Program-made: the position numbers and the translations under genes
Origin: Orbilia blumenaviensis
Taxonomy: Eukaryota; Ascomycota; Orbiliomycetes; Orbiliales; Orbiliaceae
Direction: 5' to 3'
Assembly (NCBI GenBank): GCA_036872755.1
Contig: JAVHNS010000003.1
Coordinates: 620,001 to 684,000 of the forward strand
Length of the DNA stretch: 64,000 bases
Shown: one piece after another, positions 1-10,691 of the stretch
Layout: every line of letters begins with the position of its first letter
Numbering within the stretch: the stretch's first letter is position 1
The notes under the pieces: model-generated
What the model saw: only the letters and a program-made list of their open reading frames with translations
Databases searched by the model: none
What the model was told of the DNA's origin: nothing

Positions 1-1971
1 TTCTAAAATGCGTGACTTGAAGTGTCGTACTGGCTTCTTATAGATTATTTGAGCGGGGTAGCTTCGCTTTTGGACTTGTGAGCTCTAGTTATTTGTTCAT
101 GAGAGAAAAGCCATTCCGAGATGGGTATTATATCACACTGTTGGGACATTTCTGAAGCCGATATTTATTCCCGCGAAGAATAAGGCAATATTGCAACAAG
201 TTTCGAAGTAACATGCTAATAAGATATACATACAGCATAAATAAAACAATCTAAATGTGACGATTCTTGACTAGATAGTCGATTACAAAGGCTCGCGAGT
301 GCAAAGTGGTCAATACAGAGCCCTAAGCGTTTTAATTTACATTTTTTTCTGGGTCTAAAGAAAGTCGGGGTCTGCTTTAAACCTCGGGAGGGGAAAATTC
401 ACACTTGGTGTTGAAACACCATGGATAACCCCGTCCTTTAGGCAAGACCCCGGATCACGAGGGTTCTTTTTTGCCAAACCTTTCAGGGACTTTCTTGAAT
501 AGGATTCTAAGAGCCTCTGGTCAGGGCGTATACATAGCCGGGATATTATTAGATGGATAATCCGATAGTACATGTGCATTTACAGCTGCAAAAACAAGAG
601 AAACGGATAAATCCAGAGCTAGCTTCGAAATATTCTTTATATAGGCCTCGTTACGAGTAAAATCTGAACCAGCAACTGGCCCCATTCTGACTCGGAGTTA
701 TAGTCCAAACTCCCGCAGCCGTAAAGATCTCCGAGAACATACCATGATCATATGATCACACACTATTGGCCAATCGGCAAAGGGGCCAATGCAATTTGCT
801 GTCATTCCAGAACAGAAGCCACCAAAATATTGCAAAACTATGACAATTAATTGAGATTCTGGCCAACGTAGCAAAAGACTTAGCAAGAATGAAGGCCTGG
901 GTGAGTTTTTTAAACTTTGATGTATGCCAGAGTAGCAAATGCACTAAAGCCATCCGAATTTGAACAAAGTTGGGCTCATGAGTATCCGAGTCCGGGGGGG
1001 CTACTTTGATTCAATTGGATGATTCGAAGGGTGTGCATTACCGTTACATGCACTATTGCATAATACTAATAGAACGACCGGGGAGAAAAAAAGCACGAGT
1101 CAACTATAGGAAATCTCAACCGGTGATAAAAAAATCTTCCATCCAGTCAATTTACATTGTGGATTTGGCAATAGTACTTGTTTGATATAACTATAGACCC
1201 ACTTCGAAAGTCCGCGCGAAATGTACGACCTCTAGGCTTCTCCCCCCTCTTCTTTTCAATAAACCCACTAGATAAGAGATAATCAAGCATTTTCTACGTC
1301 AGGGATTTCGCTTAACCATATTCTATGCAGTAAACATGCATGCACGCAATCAATCCGTACAAAACGGTTCTCACGTGTGCACGTGTGGGGGTACACGTGG
1401 ATCCACTTGATTCAAGGCACGTGGTCCGTTATCGCACAATTGATCTTTGTTTAGTGTAGATGGGGCAGAAAAGGGATTCCCAGCCCCATGACGTGCATAT
1501 CTTAGACCGGGATTTTGACGCATGAGGGCGTCAGTGCCTTTTAGTGTGTCTTAGACACAGGACGAGGGGAGGGGTGAAATATTCGAGGACTCGAGGTTTC
1601 ACTTAGATTTGGTCGGGTTGAGCTATCACACACAGACGGAAGGAAAGACTGTATGAAATGAAGACTGCTAACTGTAGGGAATGCATTGACCCTCTATGAA
1701 GGCGCTATTGTAGAATTCTATCTGCGTAGGCTTGATGGGTATATGGAGAGATTCAACTAGGAACAAAAAATGTGATATCGCAATGTATCGTGTATATCCC
1801 CTATAGTATAATAAGTAGTGTATAATGGTTTATTGACGAGGATATAATCATTGCTCCCGGGGATATAATGCTCAGCTCGTATACGTACAGACAAAACATA
1901 TTTTTAAAACACTCGTAAAAATGAAGAAGAAGAAGAAACAGAAAAGGATCCATCATAAGCTCAGCCTGATT
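1..1971. other. Intergenic, no gene recognised
   Basis: No open frame here looks coding on either strand, and no splice-linked exons were found. The stretch is moderately AT-rich. Its one distinctive element is the CACGTG cluster at 1372-1423, listed separately. It may contain the flank of a gene lying left of the window. Confidence 0.5.
1372..1423. promoter_or_regulatory. Cluster of four CACGTG E-boxes
   Basis: The palindrome CACGTG occurs at 1372-1377, 1380-1385, 1394-1399 and 1418-1423, four times in 52 bp. CACGTG is the core site of fungal bHLH regulators such as Cbf1 and Pho4 or SREBP types. The dense spacing suggests a regulatory array. The nearest gene inside the window ends at 1972 on the minus strand, so the array lies beyond its 3' end and any target is more likely off the left edge. 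Factor identity is inference. Confidence 0.45.
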
Positions 1972-2569
1972 TCATCTCTCCGTCTCTCTCCACCGGGAGG
2001 GCCCTGCTTCCTCCGCTACGCTGCTCGCCGGTAGTCCGATAAGTCTTTGGACGAAATGTGACGTTCCGGCTTCGACGATTTCCTCGATTTCCAAGGTGAC
2101 GATACAATCGACAACCCAGTCCTGGCATCGTTTTTCTCCGTCCATAGGTACGGGTTCTGAGGACATGATCCGCTTTGCGTGTCTTCGGTGTCCTACTGAT
2201 ATCGTCGCCACAGTAACACAACCTAATTGTATGGTTTTAAAGATTCAGCGAAATTTGTTCCCCGCCTTAGCGGAACTTGCCGACAGGTACTACTACCTTG
2301 TTGGCCGTACTAAAAGCATTTGGGGAGTATGGAGGAAAGAAAGGAGGAAACGCTGATATCGAACACTAACCTTCCGAACTCTTATCCAATATCTCAACTC
2401 CGGTCCTCTTATCGAATTGATACCACAGCCTATCTCGATCTACTAACAGCACCTGGAACAGATCTCCATGAATCTCCCCTTCCCTATGCAGCGCGAGCGC
2501 CCAATGTGACCGATTGTTCGGGTCCGTACCCGGGCCGTAAATAACGATGGAAAGCTGGTAATTTGACAT
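1972..2569 (-). CDS. Small conserved ascomycete protein, two exons
   Basis: Exon 1 runs 2569-2371 and exon 2 runs 2222-1972. The intron (2370-2223) starts GTTAGT and ends AATTAG, and joins in phase to give 149 aa. Exon 1 encodes a start resembling YQLSIVIYGPG, then RSHWALALHR, GDLFQVLLVD and LWYQF. Exon 2 encodes SSEPVPMDGEKRCQDWVVD. From memory this combination matches a widespread, functionally uncharacterised family of small fungal proteins of about 150-180 aa. The conserved DGKKRCQDWVVD-type block suggests a compact folded domain. No signal peptide or membrane segment is visible. A CACGTG box sits upstream at about 2983. The 148-bp intron is longer than most in this window. Function is unknown. 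Confidence 0.75.
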
Positions 2570-3697
2570 ATCCGCGAGCCGTGGAGGAAAATACGGAGTT
2601 GGGATGGTGTAGGAGATCGCCTTTGCCCGCCAAAAAGGAAGAAGGGGTTGCCACACGCGAGGGGGCTCTTTCAGGGAAGGCGTCGGAGAGAGCGAGACCC
2701 TTTTTCTGCTGCTTGGGGGTACCCCCGCAACGGTATAACAGATACTTTGATCCCCGCCAATATGCGGGGTGGGAATCTATCACAACGTTCTGCAACGCAA
2801 GTGAGCCGAGATAAGTTTGCGGATATGGGTGAGCGCGGGTATCTGGGTGAAGATTTTTGTTACTGTGGAGTGTCGTCGCAGGTGTGCAGACGAAGATTGA
2901 AAGGTGGCAATGTCATGCTAGAATGGGATGTTCTGGGCTAATAGATTGGGCCGTTGGTTGTCGAAAAGAAGGCGATAGTGCCACGTGATTCGACGTATAC
3001 GTACACTTCCAACTAGTTGGAGTGTTTGTCGGGGCTAAAATGCATCGTGCCCCGCTCTTAATTCCTCGAAGTAACATGGAGACAGAACTTGGCTTTTCTT
3101 ATCTGTCGCTTTTAAAGTCTGGCCATTCGGATTTAGCCCACTCATGCAAAGCACCGCTTTCGGTGCACAATTTGAATAATCTTCAAGTGCAAAATATAAT
3201 TACCCTTGCGTTCTTGGCGCGAGTTATGGCGATATGGGATATTGTCGAGTTGGCAGTCGACAGTCATGGGGTTTGCTGCATCTTTCTTGGGAGGGAGGGG
3301 GGGAGTTTAATATCCTGATTCACGAGGCGGGGGTAAACATGGGGGGGAGGTTGACAATTTCCTTTTCTTGTAGGATGTAAATTCCTGTCAAACCGAATTC
3401 TAATGCTAGTTTCAATCAATGATGCAGGATTAGAATCTAGAGCGTAACGACATAATTGATTACCAAATCCGCAAAGACGCCAGTGTAAAGAAAATATAAA
3501 AACACAATGAAAGGCTGAGAGGAATAAAAGACGAAGAATTAAGTCAGGGAGTATAATACAAGAATGCCTTTTCGCCAAAAAATACCCATACCTTCGCCGC
3601 ACCGAAGCGCAAAAGAGTTCTAAAAGCTCGTGAGCCGAGACCTTCCGAGGTAGTTTCTGTTCCCCTCTGGTCCTCGGGAAGGTCGCGGGGGAGATGT
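2570..3697. other. Intergenic between two minus-strand genes
   Basis: This holds the upstream region of the 1972-2569 gene, with a CACGTGA motif at about 2983, and the downstream region of ISA1. Open frames here show no coding character. No RNA gene was seen. Confidence 0.5.
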
Positions 3698-4563
3698 TCA
3701 GCTTCTCTGTGCGTGTACCATGAAGGACTCTCCGCAACCACATTCCTCCTCTGTGAGTAAGTTAAAGTCAGCAAACAATGCCCATTACAATAATCTGGGT
3801 GGAAAATGTAGTACTGACTTATGTTGGGATTCTTGAAAACAAATCGCGCACTTAGCCGGTCTTCAACCCAGTCCATCTCGCTACCAATGATGCTGAATAA
3901 TGCCTTGCTATCAATGTACACCTTCACACCTTCCTGCTCCACCACTTCGTCAAATTTTCCCGGGGATTCGATGTACTCCAAATGATACGCAAGACCGCTG
4001 CAGCCCTTATTCTTGACTCCAACTCGGATCAGCTTTGGAGGGGTTTGCTGAGTCAGTGATCGAAGATGGTTGACGGCAAGCGGTGTTAGCGTCATTGCTG
4101 CCTTCCGCGGCCGAAGTTTCCGCGGAGCCGGTGTCGCAGCTGTGGCTGCGGTTGTAGCTGCGGTTGTAACTGTGGCTTTTTGTGGAGGTGGCAAAGTAGA
4201 CGTCAATTTAGAAGCCGGAGACGCAGTGGCCTTAGCCGAGGTTGGCGCCGGAGCCTTTGTAGGTGTTGGAGGAGCAGGTCGTTCACGTTCCACAGGCAAC
4301 GTGCCGAACGGAGGAAGTTTCCCGTCCAAACTTCTTCTTGCGAGCTCACTCATAGGAGCATCCTTGTTCCGAGGAGGTGCTCGATCCATGCCTGGCATAC
4401 CCAGTGTTTCTGGCCGATACGGAGTAGCTGTTTGCATAGACCTCCGAAGGCATGATGCACAAATCGAGGGTGCCAGATACGACGAACTCTGTGCATAGTG
4501 AGATTTGACAGATGGCGCCAGCATTCGCCGGCTTGTCGATATCAACGTTCGAGGAAGAGACAT
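3698..4563 (-). CDS. ISA1: Mitochondrial iron-sulfur assembly protein ISA1 (HesB/IscA family)
   Basis: Exon 1 runs 4563-3819 and exon 2 runs 3750-3698, with a 68-bp intron (GTCAGT to CACAG). The spliced protein is 265 aa. The A-type scaffold domain covers roughly residues 155-265. It carries the three family cysteines: C188 in NKGCSGLAYHLEY and C252 and C254 in EECGCGESF. The last two come only from the small second exon; without splicing the ORF runs into unrelated residues. The first 150 residues contain a basic, Ser/Arg-rich leader (MSLPRTLISTSRR) suggesting mitochondrial import, then a Pro/Ala/Thr-rich linker typical of filamentous fungi. Isa1 works with Isa2 and Iba57 to make 4Fe-4S clusters for aconitase-type and radical-SAM enzymes. 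NFU1, a later-acting factor, lies 12 kb away. Confidence 0.95.
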
Positions 4564-7500
4564 TTTTGCTGAAGGAGATTTCGGATTGAGACCGACAAGG
4601 TCCGGAATGGCTGGCCGGAAGGAGGGGTTGTTGCTGTATTGGTCTAAGAAAGAAGTATCGTACAGACTGTAGTATCGAGCAATGAGCGAAGGGTTTTAGT
4701 ACAGACAGAGAGGAAAGTATCGCCACGGGAAAAGACAGCTATGCGAATGGAGAAGGTTGAAGGTGGAAAGGACGAGAGTTTCAGGCGGCGGGATAAAGGC
4801 TTCTGACAAATCCGACGCCGCTAAAGAATGACGCCGCCAAGACAGATTTATCTGGCCAATCAGAGATGAGGTATTAAAATCACACAAACTCAACACATCG
4901 AATATTGCCAAATGCAGGAACTACGAGGCTAGGCCGGGCCACATTTTGACCTTTCGTAGCTTAGTGTAACCAGAAAGCTACCAAAAACGGTCAGAGATCT
5001 ATGTACGTATGAAATTAGTGTCATAGAATTACTCCCTCCGGAAACAATATGAAAGATAAAATTTAAAGGACTTAGCTGGTGCCATTGCATTTAGGTGCAT
5101 GTACATGCCTGTATGCCTGGTAGTGAAATTGTTCCTGAATCCCGCCACAGAATGCGGCCCAAGGGAGTAGGGCACGCGTACCATTTGTTTCAAAGGAATA
5201 TGTAGCTATTTGAGCCAGGAGAGTGTAGCCATCTAATTGGCCGAGAAAAACAAAGATATGAAAGATTCATGAAGGTACTATTAGTTATGACAAAGACGAA
5301 CCACCGTTCATAGTAAATCCATATATTTATGGAAAGCCATGGATAAAAATAAGCACTATTTATATACACGATAGGCCAGAGTCGACCAATCTCGTAAAAC
5401 AACCTCCCCTCGTAGCTTGTAGTCGACTGACTGTCTCGTACAGCGCCAATTGGGCAACTGAGCGCCCCGGCCGGAACCGTGCGTACCTACAAGCATTGCC
5501 AATAGTACGGATTCAACGTCGAGCATGTCGAAGGAGGCTGGCAGCTCTTCGGCCCCTAAAAACAAACAAACGCAAAATTTAATATATATAGCCCTACAGC
5601 CCCCGACCACCAAAAAAGTAAAGTATAGAAACACTTACGACATGCCCAACCCCACCACACTGCCCATACTTAGTCTGCAACTGCACCGGCGTCGTGGTAG
5701 TCGTAGTAGTCGTCGAAACTTGGGCTATACCACTAAACGACATGGAGATCGGGAGACACTGGTGAAGATAGGTGTTTGGTCTGTTACACCAGGCACCAGG
5801 TTCGCACAGGGTTTTGGTCCATGGTGTGGCTGGGGCACCGTCGCCTCCACACTAATTTATCAGATGTTATCTTCGTCAGCATTGTATTTATGTATAAAGA
5901 CCGTGAAGGATCCTGTTTAGTGAAGGGACTGCCAGCTTACGACACCCCATAGGGTCTGGACGTCTGGAGGGAGGGAGATCGTAGTTATCCGGGTCGTTGT
6001 GACTGTTTGAGCTGATACCAGTGGTGTACCAACTAGAATATAGACGGAGTGAAGATATTTAGAAAACATGGCTGTAGTGTAGTACTAGACACGGCTCTTA
6101 ATAAAGAAAAGTAGGAATTGTGGTGATATATGCCGTTTAAGATTCTAGAGGATTTGTTGGAGACTTTTATACTTCTAAGGTAAGGACTCTATTTTTTACA
6201 GCTATAGAAGGCTTGAGTAGCAGACAAATAAGTAGATTTAGGATATTTACCAAGCAAGAGTATACCACAAAGTACTAGTATTGACATAAAACTGACATGA
6301 GCCCGCCGCACAAAAGGAAAAGGGAAAAGAAGAAAAAGGCGCAAGCGCATGCAGAATATCACAAAATGAACTGAGGAAGCCCAAAGAACCGGATATTATT
6401 TCAAGGCTCTAAGGCCCTAAGCCAATATAACCGTAAGTACATATGTACTTACGACCCTAGAAATCGGGGTCCCGGGAAAAATAAGCTTTCTTAGCCTCAA
6501 CGCCATCTGCGATCAAAGAATGCATTGCCCTTTTGGCAACCACTAGTACTCCGAGGCCGAGTAGCTACTTAACCAGCTCAGGTGGTACACACCCGCATAT
6601 TCGGGGTTCGATCCTGTGTAACCGATCGCGGCTAAACTGTTCAAATGCAAACCCTGATCCAACGATAACATGCGCATGCACCCGGTAAAGGAAATACATA
6701 TACATTCTGCACGATATCGTCTGATGAAACCTTCCTTTCTCTTCCCTTTTAATCGACCCGCATTAAACCCCCCAGGGTCTGTGATTTGGAATTCCAACAA
6801 CTTAGTCAGCTGGGGTATTTGACGGGAAATGCCGTTATATAGGCATACTAGCTATATGCTTAGTTATACCAGATCTTGATTGATAAGACTGGGACACGTT
6901 CTGCAAGTTGGGATTCACTTTTTTTTGTTTTGCCACGGGCTTCATTGTCCCGTTCGTCACGGAAAAAATGCTGATGGCCCGATATTACATTTGTTTACTG
7001 GTTAGAACAAATCCCCACCTAGCTTCCACCTAGAACCTGTGGGCCATGTTAACATCTTGATTAGCTATATATCCTGGAGAACAGTAGCCATTGTAGCGCC
7101 AAGAACCGTTGGTAATGAACATAGAGACGAGGCTGAGTTGACCTCTAGATGCATGATACCTGATCTTGTAAACCAGCCTCGACGAAGCGGCCCGTAATTC
7201 GATGATACCTAGGTAGGTGGGTTATATACGCTCTCAAACAGATATTTTTATTCATGAGAAGAGCTCGAGGCCATTTTTATTAGTATTGAGAATCAATGTC
7301 AAATGATATAGGTACAGACCCAAACAGAAACTAGAAAGCAGAAGGGGTATCCGGACACTTAAATTCTATAATGCAACTGGTCCCGTAAACTAGCCTCAAT
7401 GCAACCAATTCCCCAAGGATAGTAAAAGAAAAGAGTAGAAAAAAGAAATAGAAAAAGACACCAGATGTCTCTAACCTCACACCCCCGCTAAATCAACAGT

Positions 7501-7574
7501 AGTACTAGTAGTAAAAGTAGTAAAAGTTAGTAGTCCAAAGCATACCGACACCCAGGGTAGAACAACGAGCTCCC
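4564..7574. other. Intergenic, about 3 kb
   Basis: This lies upstream of ISA1 and downstream of DSC3. No coding frame was recognised; ORFs at 5356-5634 and 5525-5920 overlap on opposite strands and have no family character. A candidate tRNA-like B box at about 6606 failed stem pairing. Two short matches to the dispersed repeat family lie at 7162-7194 and 7383-7400. Confidence 0.45.
7162..7194. repeat. Degenerate copy of the AACTAGCC fold-back repeat (copy A)
   Basis: The segment TTGTAAACCAGCCTCGACG followed by AAGCGGCCCG aligns with copies at 36122-36154 and 27943-27975, differing mainly by transitions. A shorter same-orientation relative (GTAAACTAGCCTC) lies at about 7385. The copies look like remnants of one small non-coding mobile element. 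Confidence 0.4.
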
Positions 7575-8642
7575 TCAGCTCGCACTACCCAGCTTCAGCA
7601 GCCCAAACACACAATTCATCAACAAACCCGCAATAACCGCCAGCTGCCTTTTCGAGTTCCCCAGCGTTCCTTCCTCCCTCAGCATCCATACTATACAAAG
7701 CGGCCAGAAAAATCCCCACATTACGCCAATAAGCGTATCTTCCAACCCTCCGCTATCGGAGTTCACAGCTGTATCCCCTGTCTCAGCTTCATTGGTTGCG
7801 GATTCATCAATCCACCGCTCTTCTAAAGCTAGAGCATGCCTTCGAGATTCCTCATCCAGGAGCGAGAATCCAAGGCCGCTGCTTGTGTTGTTATTACTGG
7901 ACTCCCCAGTACCATCGATTGATGAGTTTGTATTACTATTATTGAGTAAAGTGCCATGAAACTGGCTTCTCAACGCCGCGATATCAGACTCTGTAAACCC
8001 TGCATTAAGGAGCCTGTCGAATCCCTGTGGCGCAGGAAGAGTAGAAGGGTGATGAATCGCCTGCGACTCAGTCTCTGCCTCTTCCGCTAAATCCTCGTCC
8101 GTCAATTCATCGCCGATGCTACAATGAACATATACACCCGCCGTTATTGCTACTGTGTTTCCCGCCCCGGTTCTGGTATCGGTATAATCGTCATCGTCAG
8201 GATTCGGTCGGATCACTTCCTTCCCTTTCCTCGAGGTACGTTTCGGAGGTGGCGGAGGTGGCGGCTTTCTTTCTTTCTTTGGAGAGCTTGTAGACGATAG
8301 TCTTGAGACACTTAGAGCTTGGCCGATGTTTGCTTTGTCGCTGAGGACTTTCCCGCCGTATATAAGTCGTAGCCTACGACGGCCGGTTTCGACGGGTAGC
8401 GAGGTCCGGATTAAGCGTTTGAGGGTGGATATGTTTGTTGAATATGGTGATTGTATTGTGAGAGATAGATCCGGTAGGGAGGACGAAGCGAATCTGATGG
8501 TGACGGAGACGGGGGTTTCGGGTGGAGGTACTGCAGAAGATCGCGAAACTGAGGCGGAGGTTGAGCCGTTATCGTAGACGGTTCGCGATGATCCATGCAG
8601 CGGGAGAAGAGGTTCCCTCGCTGGGTCTCGCGAGGAGCTCAT
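7575..8642 (-). CDS. DSC3: Dsc E3 ubiquitin ligase complex subunit 3 (DUF2407 family)
   Basis: A single-exon 355-aa protein starting MSSSRDPAREPLLPLHG. Residues about 45-105 form a ubiquitin-like domain with LKRLIRTSLP and RRLRLIYGGKVL. After a polyproline linker comes the C-terminal DUF2407 block with YVHCSIGDELTDEDL and GFDRLLNAGFTESDIAALRSQFH. Two hydrophobic segments end the protein (DTLIGVMWGFFWPLCIVWML, then AVIAGLLMNCVFGLLKL), matching the membrane-anchored Dsc3 layout. In the family, Dsc3 is part of the Golgi/endosomal Dsc ubiquitin ligase that acts on membrane substrates and, in several fungi, on activation of the SREBP transcription factor. Length and domain order fit; no intron is needed. 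Downstream neighbours are unrelated. Confidence 0.9.
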   Translation of the reverse strand: MSSSRDPAREPLLPLHGSSRTVYDNGSTSASVSRSSAVPPPETPVSVTIRFASSSLPDLSLTIQSPYSTNISTLKRLIRTSLPVETGRRRLRLIYGGKVLSDKANIGQALSVSRLSSTSSPKKERKPPPPPPPKRTSRKGKEVIRPNPDDDDYTDTRTGAGNTVAITAGVYVHCSIGDELTDEDLAEEAETESQAIHHPSTLPAPQGFDRLLNAGFTESDIAALRSQFHGTLLNNSNTNSSIDGTGESSNNNTSSGLGFSLLDEESRRHALALEERWIDESATNEAETGDTAVNSDSGGLEDTLIGVMWGFFWPLCIVWMLREEGTLGNSKRQLAVIAGLLMNCVFGLLKLGSAS

Positions 8643-9269
8643 CGTATAACCCCCGAACGGTGACGATGATGATTATGACGATAACAATGACAATAACGAC
8701 GACGATGATGTCTTACGATAGAGAAGGCAGTGTACGTTTGGTGGTGGTGGATGATCGGGGTGGCGTCGTCGTCGTCGGGGGAGCTATCTGGCTTTGGTAC
8801 GCGCTAGCTTAACTTCGGACGAAGCTCCACGAGTTGCCGTGCACAGCTGCCGTTAAGTTACCACAACCACAACGCGCTAACATGCTGTACAAGCTATCGA
8901 AGCTAGAATATGTTTTTTTTATTTTATTTTATTTATTTTTTCAAAGTTCAGGTTCAAATTGCTTTAACAGGTACCGAGCCTAGTGTTGATCTGTTTTATG
9001 GTTTGAACTGGTTTAGTTCCAGTTTACTAACAGGGTAGTAGCTGTTCCATGGTAACACACCAATTTTGGATTTATTACAACATTCAACACTTTTAAACAA
9101 CCTCATCCTCTTATTGATTTATTGAATTATTGATTTATTCAAATCAGTGTTGAATTTTTTTGTTCCGATTTTAACTTACTTACATACAAAAAGATGGAAC
9201 CAGTGTCTGATTCCAGCAACACATAGCCTGTAACTAGGCCTGATGTAATCTCCTAGTTAGAATCTATCT
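8643..9269. other. Intergenic
   Basis: This is the upstream region of DSC3, containing GACGATGATG-type simple sequence at about 8660-8710, then AT-rich DNA before the DUF6594-like remnant. No gene was seen. Confidence 0.5.
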
Positions 9270-10120
9270 TTATTCAGGCGCCCGGCTTGTTCCCACAAAC
9301 ACAACAATAACAGCTGCATAAGCAGCAGTAATCGCAAAAACATCCTTTGCATCATGTTGAGATAGGAAAAAAACCATGACAGTACCAAAAAGCCCGATAG
9401 AGCTAGTTGCCATCCTTAGCAGTTCCATTTTTCCTGGACTCAAAACCATCAACCACATAGGCACTATCAGAAAGGCTGTACCTACAACAGCCATAATCGT
9501 GTGTTGAATAAAGCCAATGGTCTGTTTATCATGGTAGGTCTTGCTATAGGTTCTAATAATGTTATTAAAGTTTTTGGTATTAAACCTCTGTTAATTACAT
9601 AAACTTTTATGAATGTTAGAATTTTTATTTTCTATGAGTTCGCCATATTTAGTTTTGAAATTTTTGATTTGATTTTTGGTAATAAAATTATTTGTATGAT
9701 ATTTTTTTGTTACAATGAATGGATTTCGCTTTATTTGATTGTAATTTTCCATGTATTTGTGATCTTGGATTGCTTGTACTGTATATATGGGCAAGTTAAC
9801 CAAGCTCTGAATAATTAAGGGGCATATTAGAACTGGATGAAAGATTTATTGTAATCTTTGAGATGTTTCTCCCAGTTCTCTTCACGACTATCCGCAGAGT
9901 CTGGAAATTCCTTTTTCATAAACAGGTAGATTGCATCTTTTGCTAACTCAGATTGTAATTTCCGTAGTTTAAGGTGTTGTATTTGTGCTAGACTGATTTT
10001 ATAACGTTTTTCCCCAGGCTCCCCTCCTTTTGCAAACTTGATCTCGGTAACCAATCCCTTTCTATATTTCCTGAATATCTCTTCCTTCATGTTGAAAATA
10101 TAGCCTGGCCTTGCAGCCAT
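9270..10120 (-). pseudogene. Broken DUF6594-family membrane protein gene
   Basis: Three blocks in order match the fungal DUF6594 layout. Block 1 (10120-9840) has RPGYIFNMKEEIFRKYRKGL and SLAQIQHLKLRKLQSELA. Block 2 (9803-9594) starts VQAIQDHKYMENY with RNPFI. Block 3 (9590-9270) carries TM helices GTAFLIVPMWLMVLS and the signature KDVFAITAAYAAVIVVFVG. Blocks 2 and 3 share one frame, separated only by a TAA at 9591-9593. Joining block 1 to block 2 needs a frame change: the acceptor at 9779 is good but the only nearby donor (GTTCTA, 9833) is in the wrong phase. Block 2 is unusually AT-rich, with many Asn, Lys and Ile codons. An acceptor just before 10120 suggests a further 5' exon. Degeneration is more likely than an unusual gene structure. 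Confidence 0.6.
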
Positions 10121-10691
10121 AATGCTGTAACTGAAAACAACTCTATAATCTTCTGTTGTAAAGTTCTTCGTAAATATTTGCGTGATACTGCTAATAAGCA
10201 CCAGAGCACTGAAGTTGGCAATAAGAGCAGAGGAAGTTAACAAATAGATTTGGCTTTGACACGTGGCAGGTGAGGACCTGACTGGAATCGAGCGACGGAC
10301 ACGCATTCAGTGTTAGAAACATGCAGCTACAGGTATTTCTATGTATATTATAACGTATACATATATATATCCTTGGCTGCATAGATGAAACATCAGCCCA
10401 CACGCAGTCTTAATAGCTCGTTTGTAAAAGTGTCCTCGCGAACATCAGAAAGCTTTAATTTGGAACCCGTCTCGGGTTATACTTGTATGCCAACCCAGAT
10501 CGTCTCATAACTTTGAGTATATCAATATTTCCACACCACGTTTCCGGAACAGCAGTTGGCTGTTTTGACTTCAGAACAGATCCAAGTGCTAAAGTTGCGC
10601 GAAATAAACGAAACCCCACCATATCTCGCTAAGAGCAATCTTAAGCAGGCCGCCCTCACTCTCAACTGTTCAAAGCCACTGTTCTTTGAAA

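Noticed and set aside
6590..6640. tRNA-like B box (GGTTCGATCC)
   Set aside because: The flanking bases do not pair as a T stem and no matching acceptor or A box is present.
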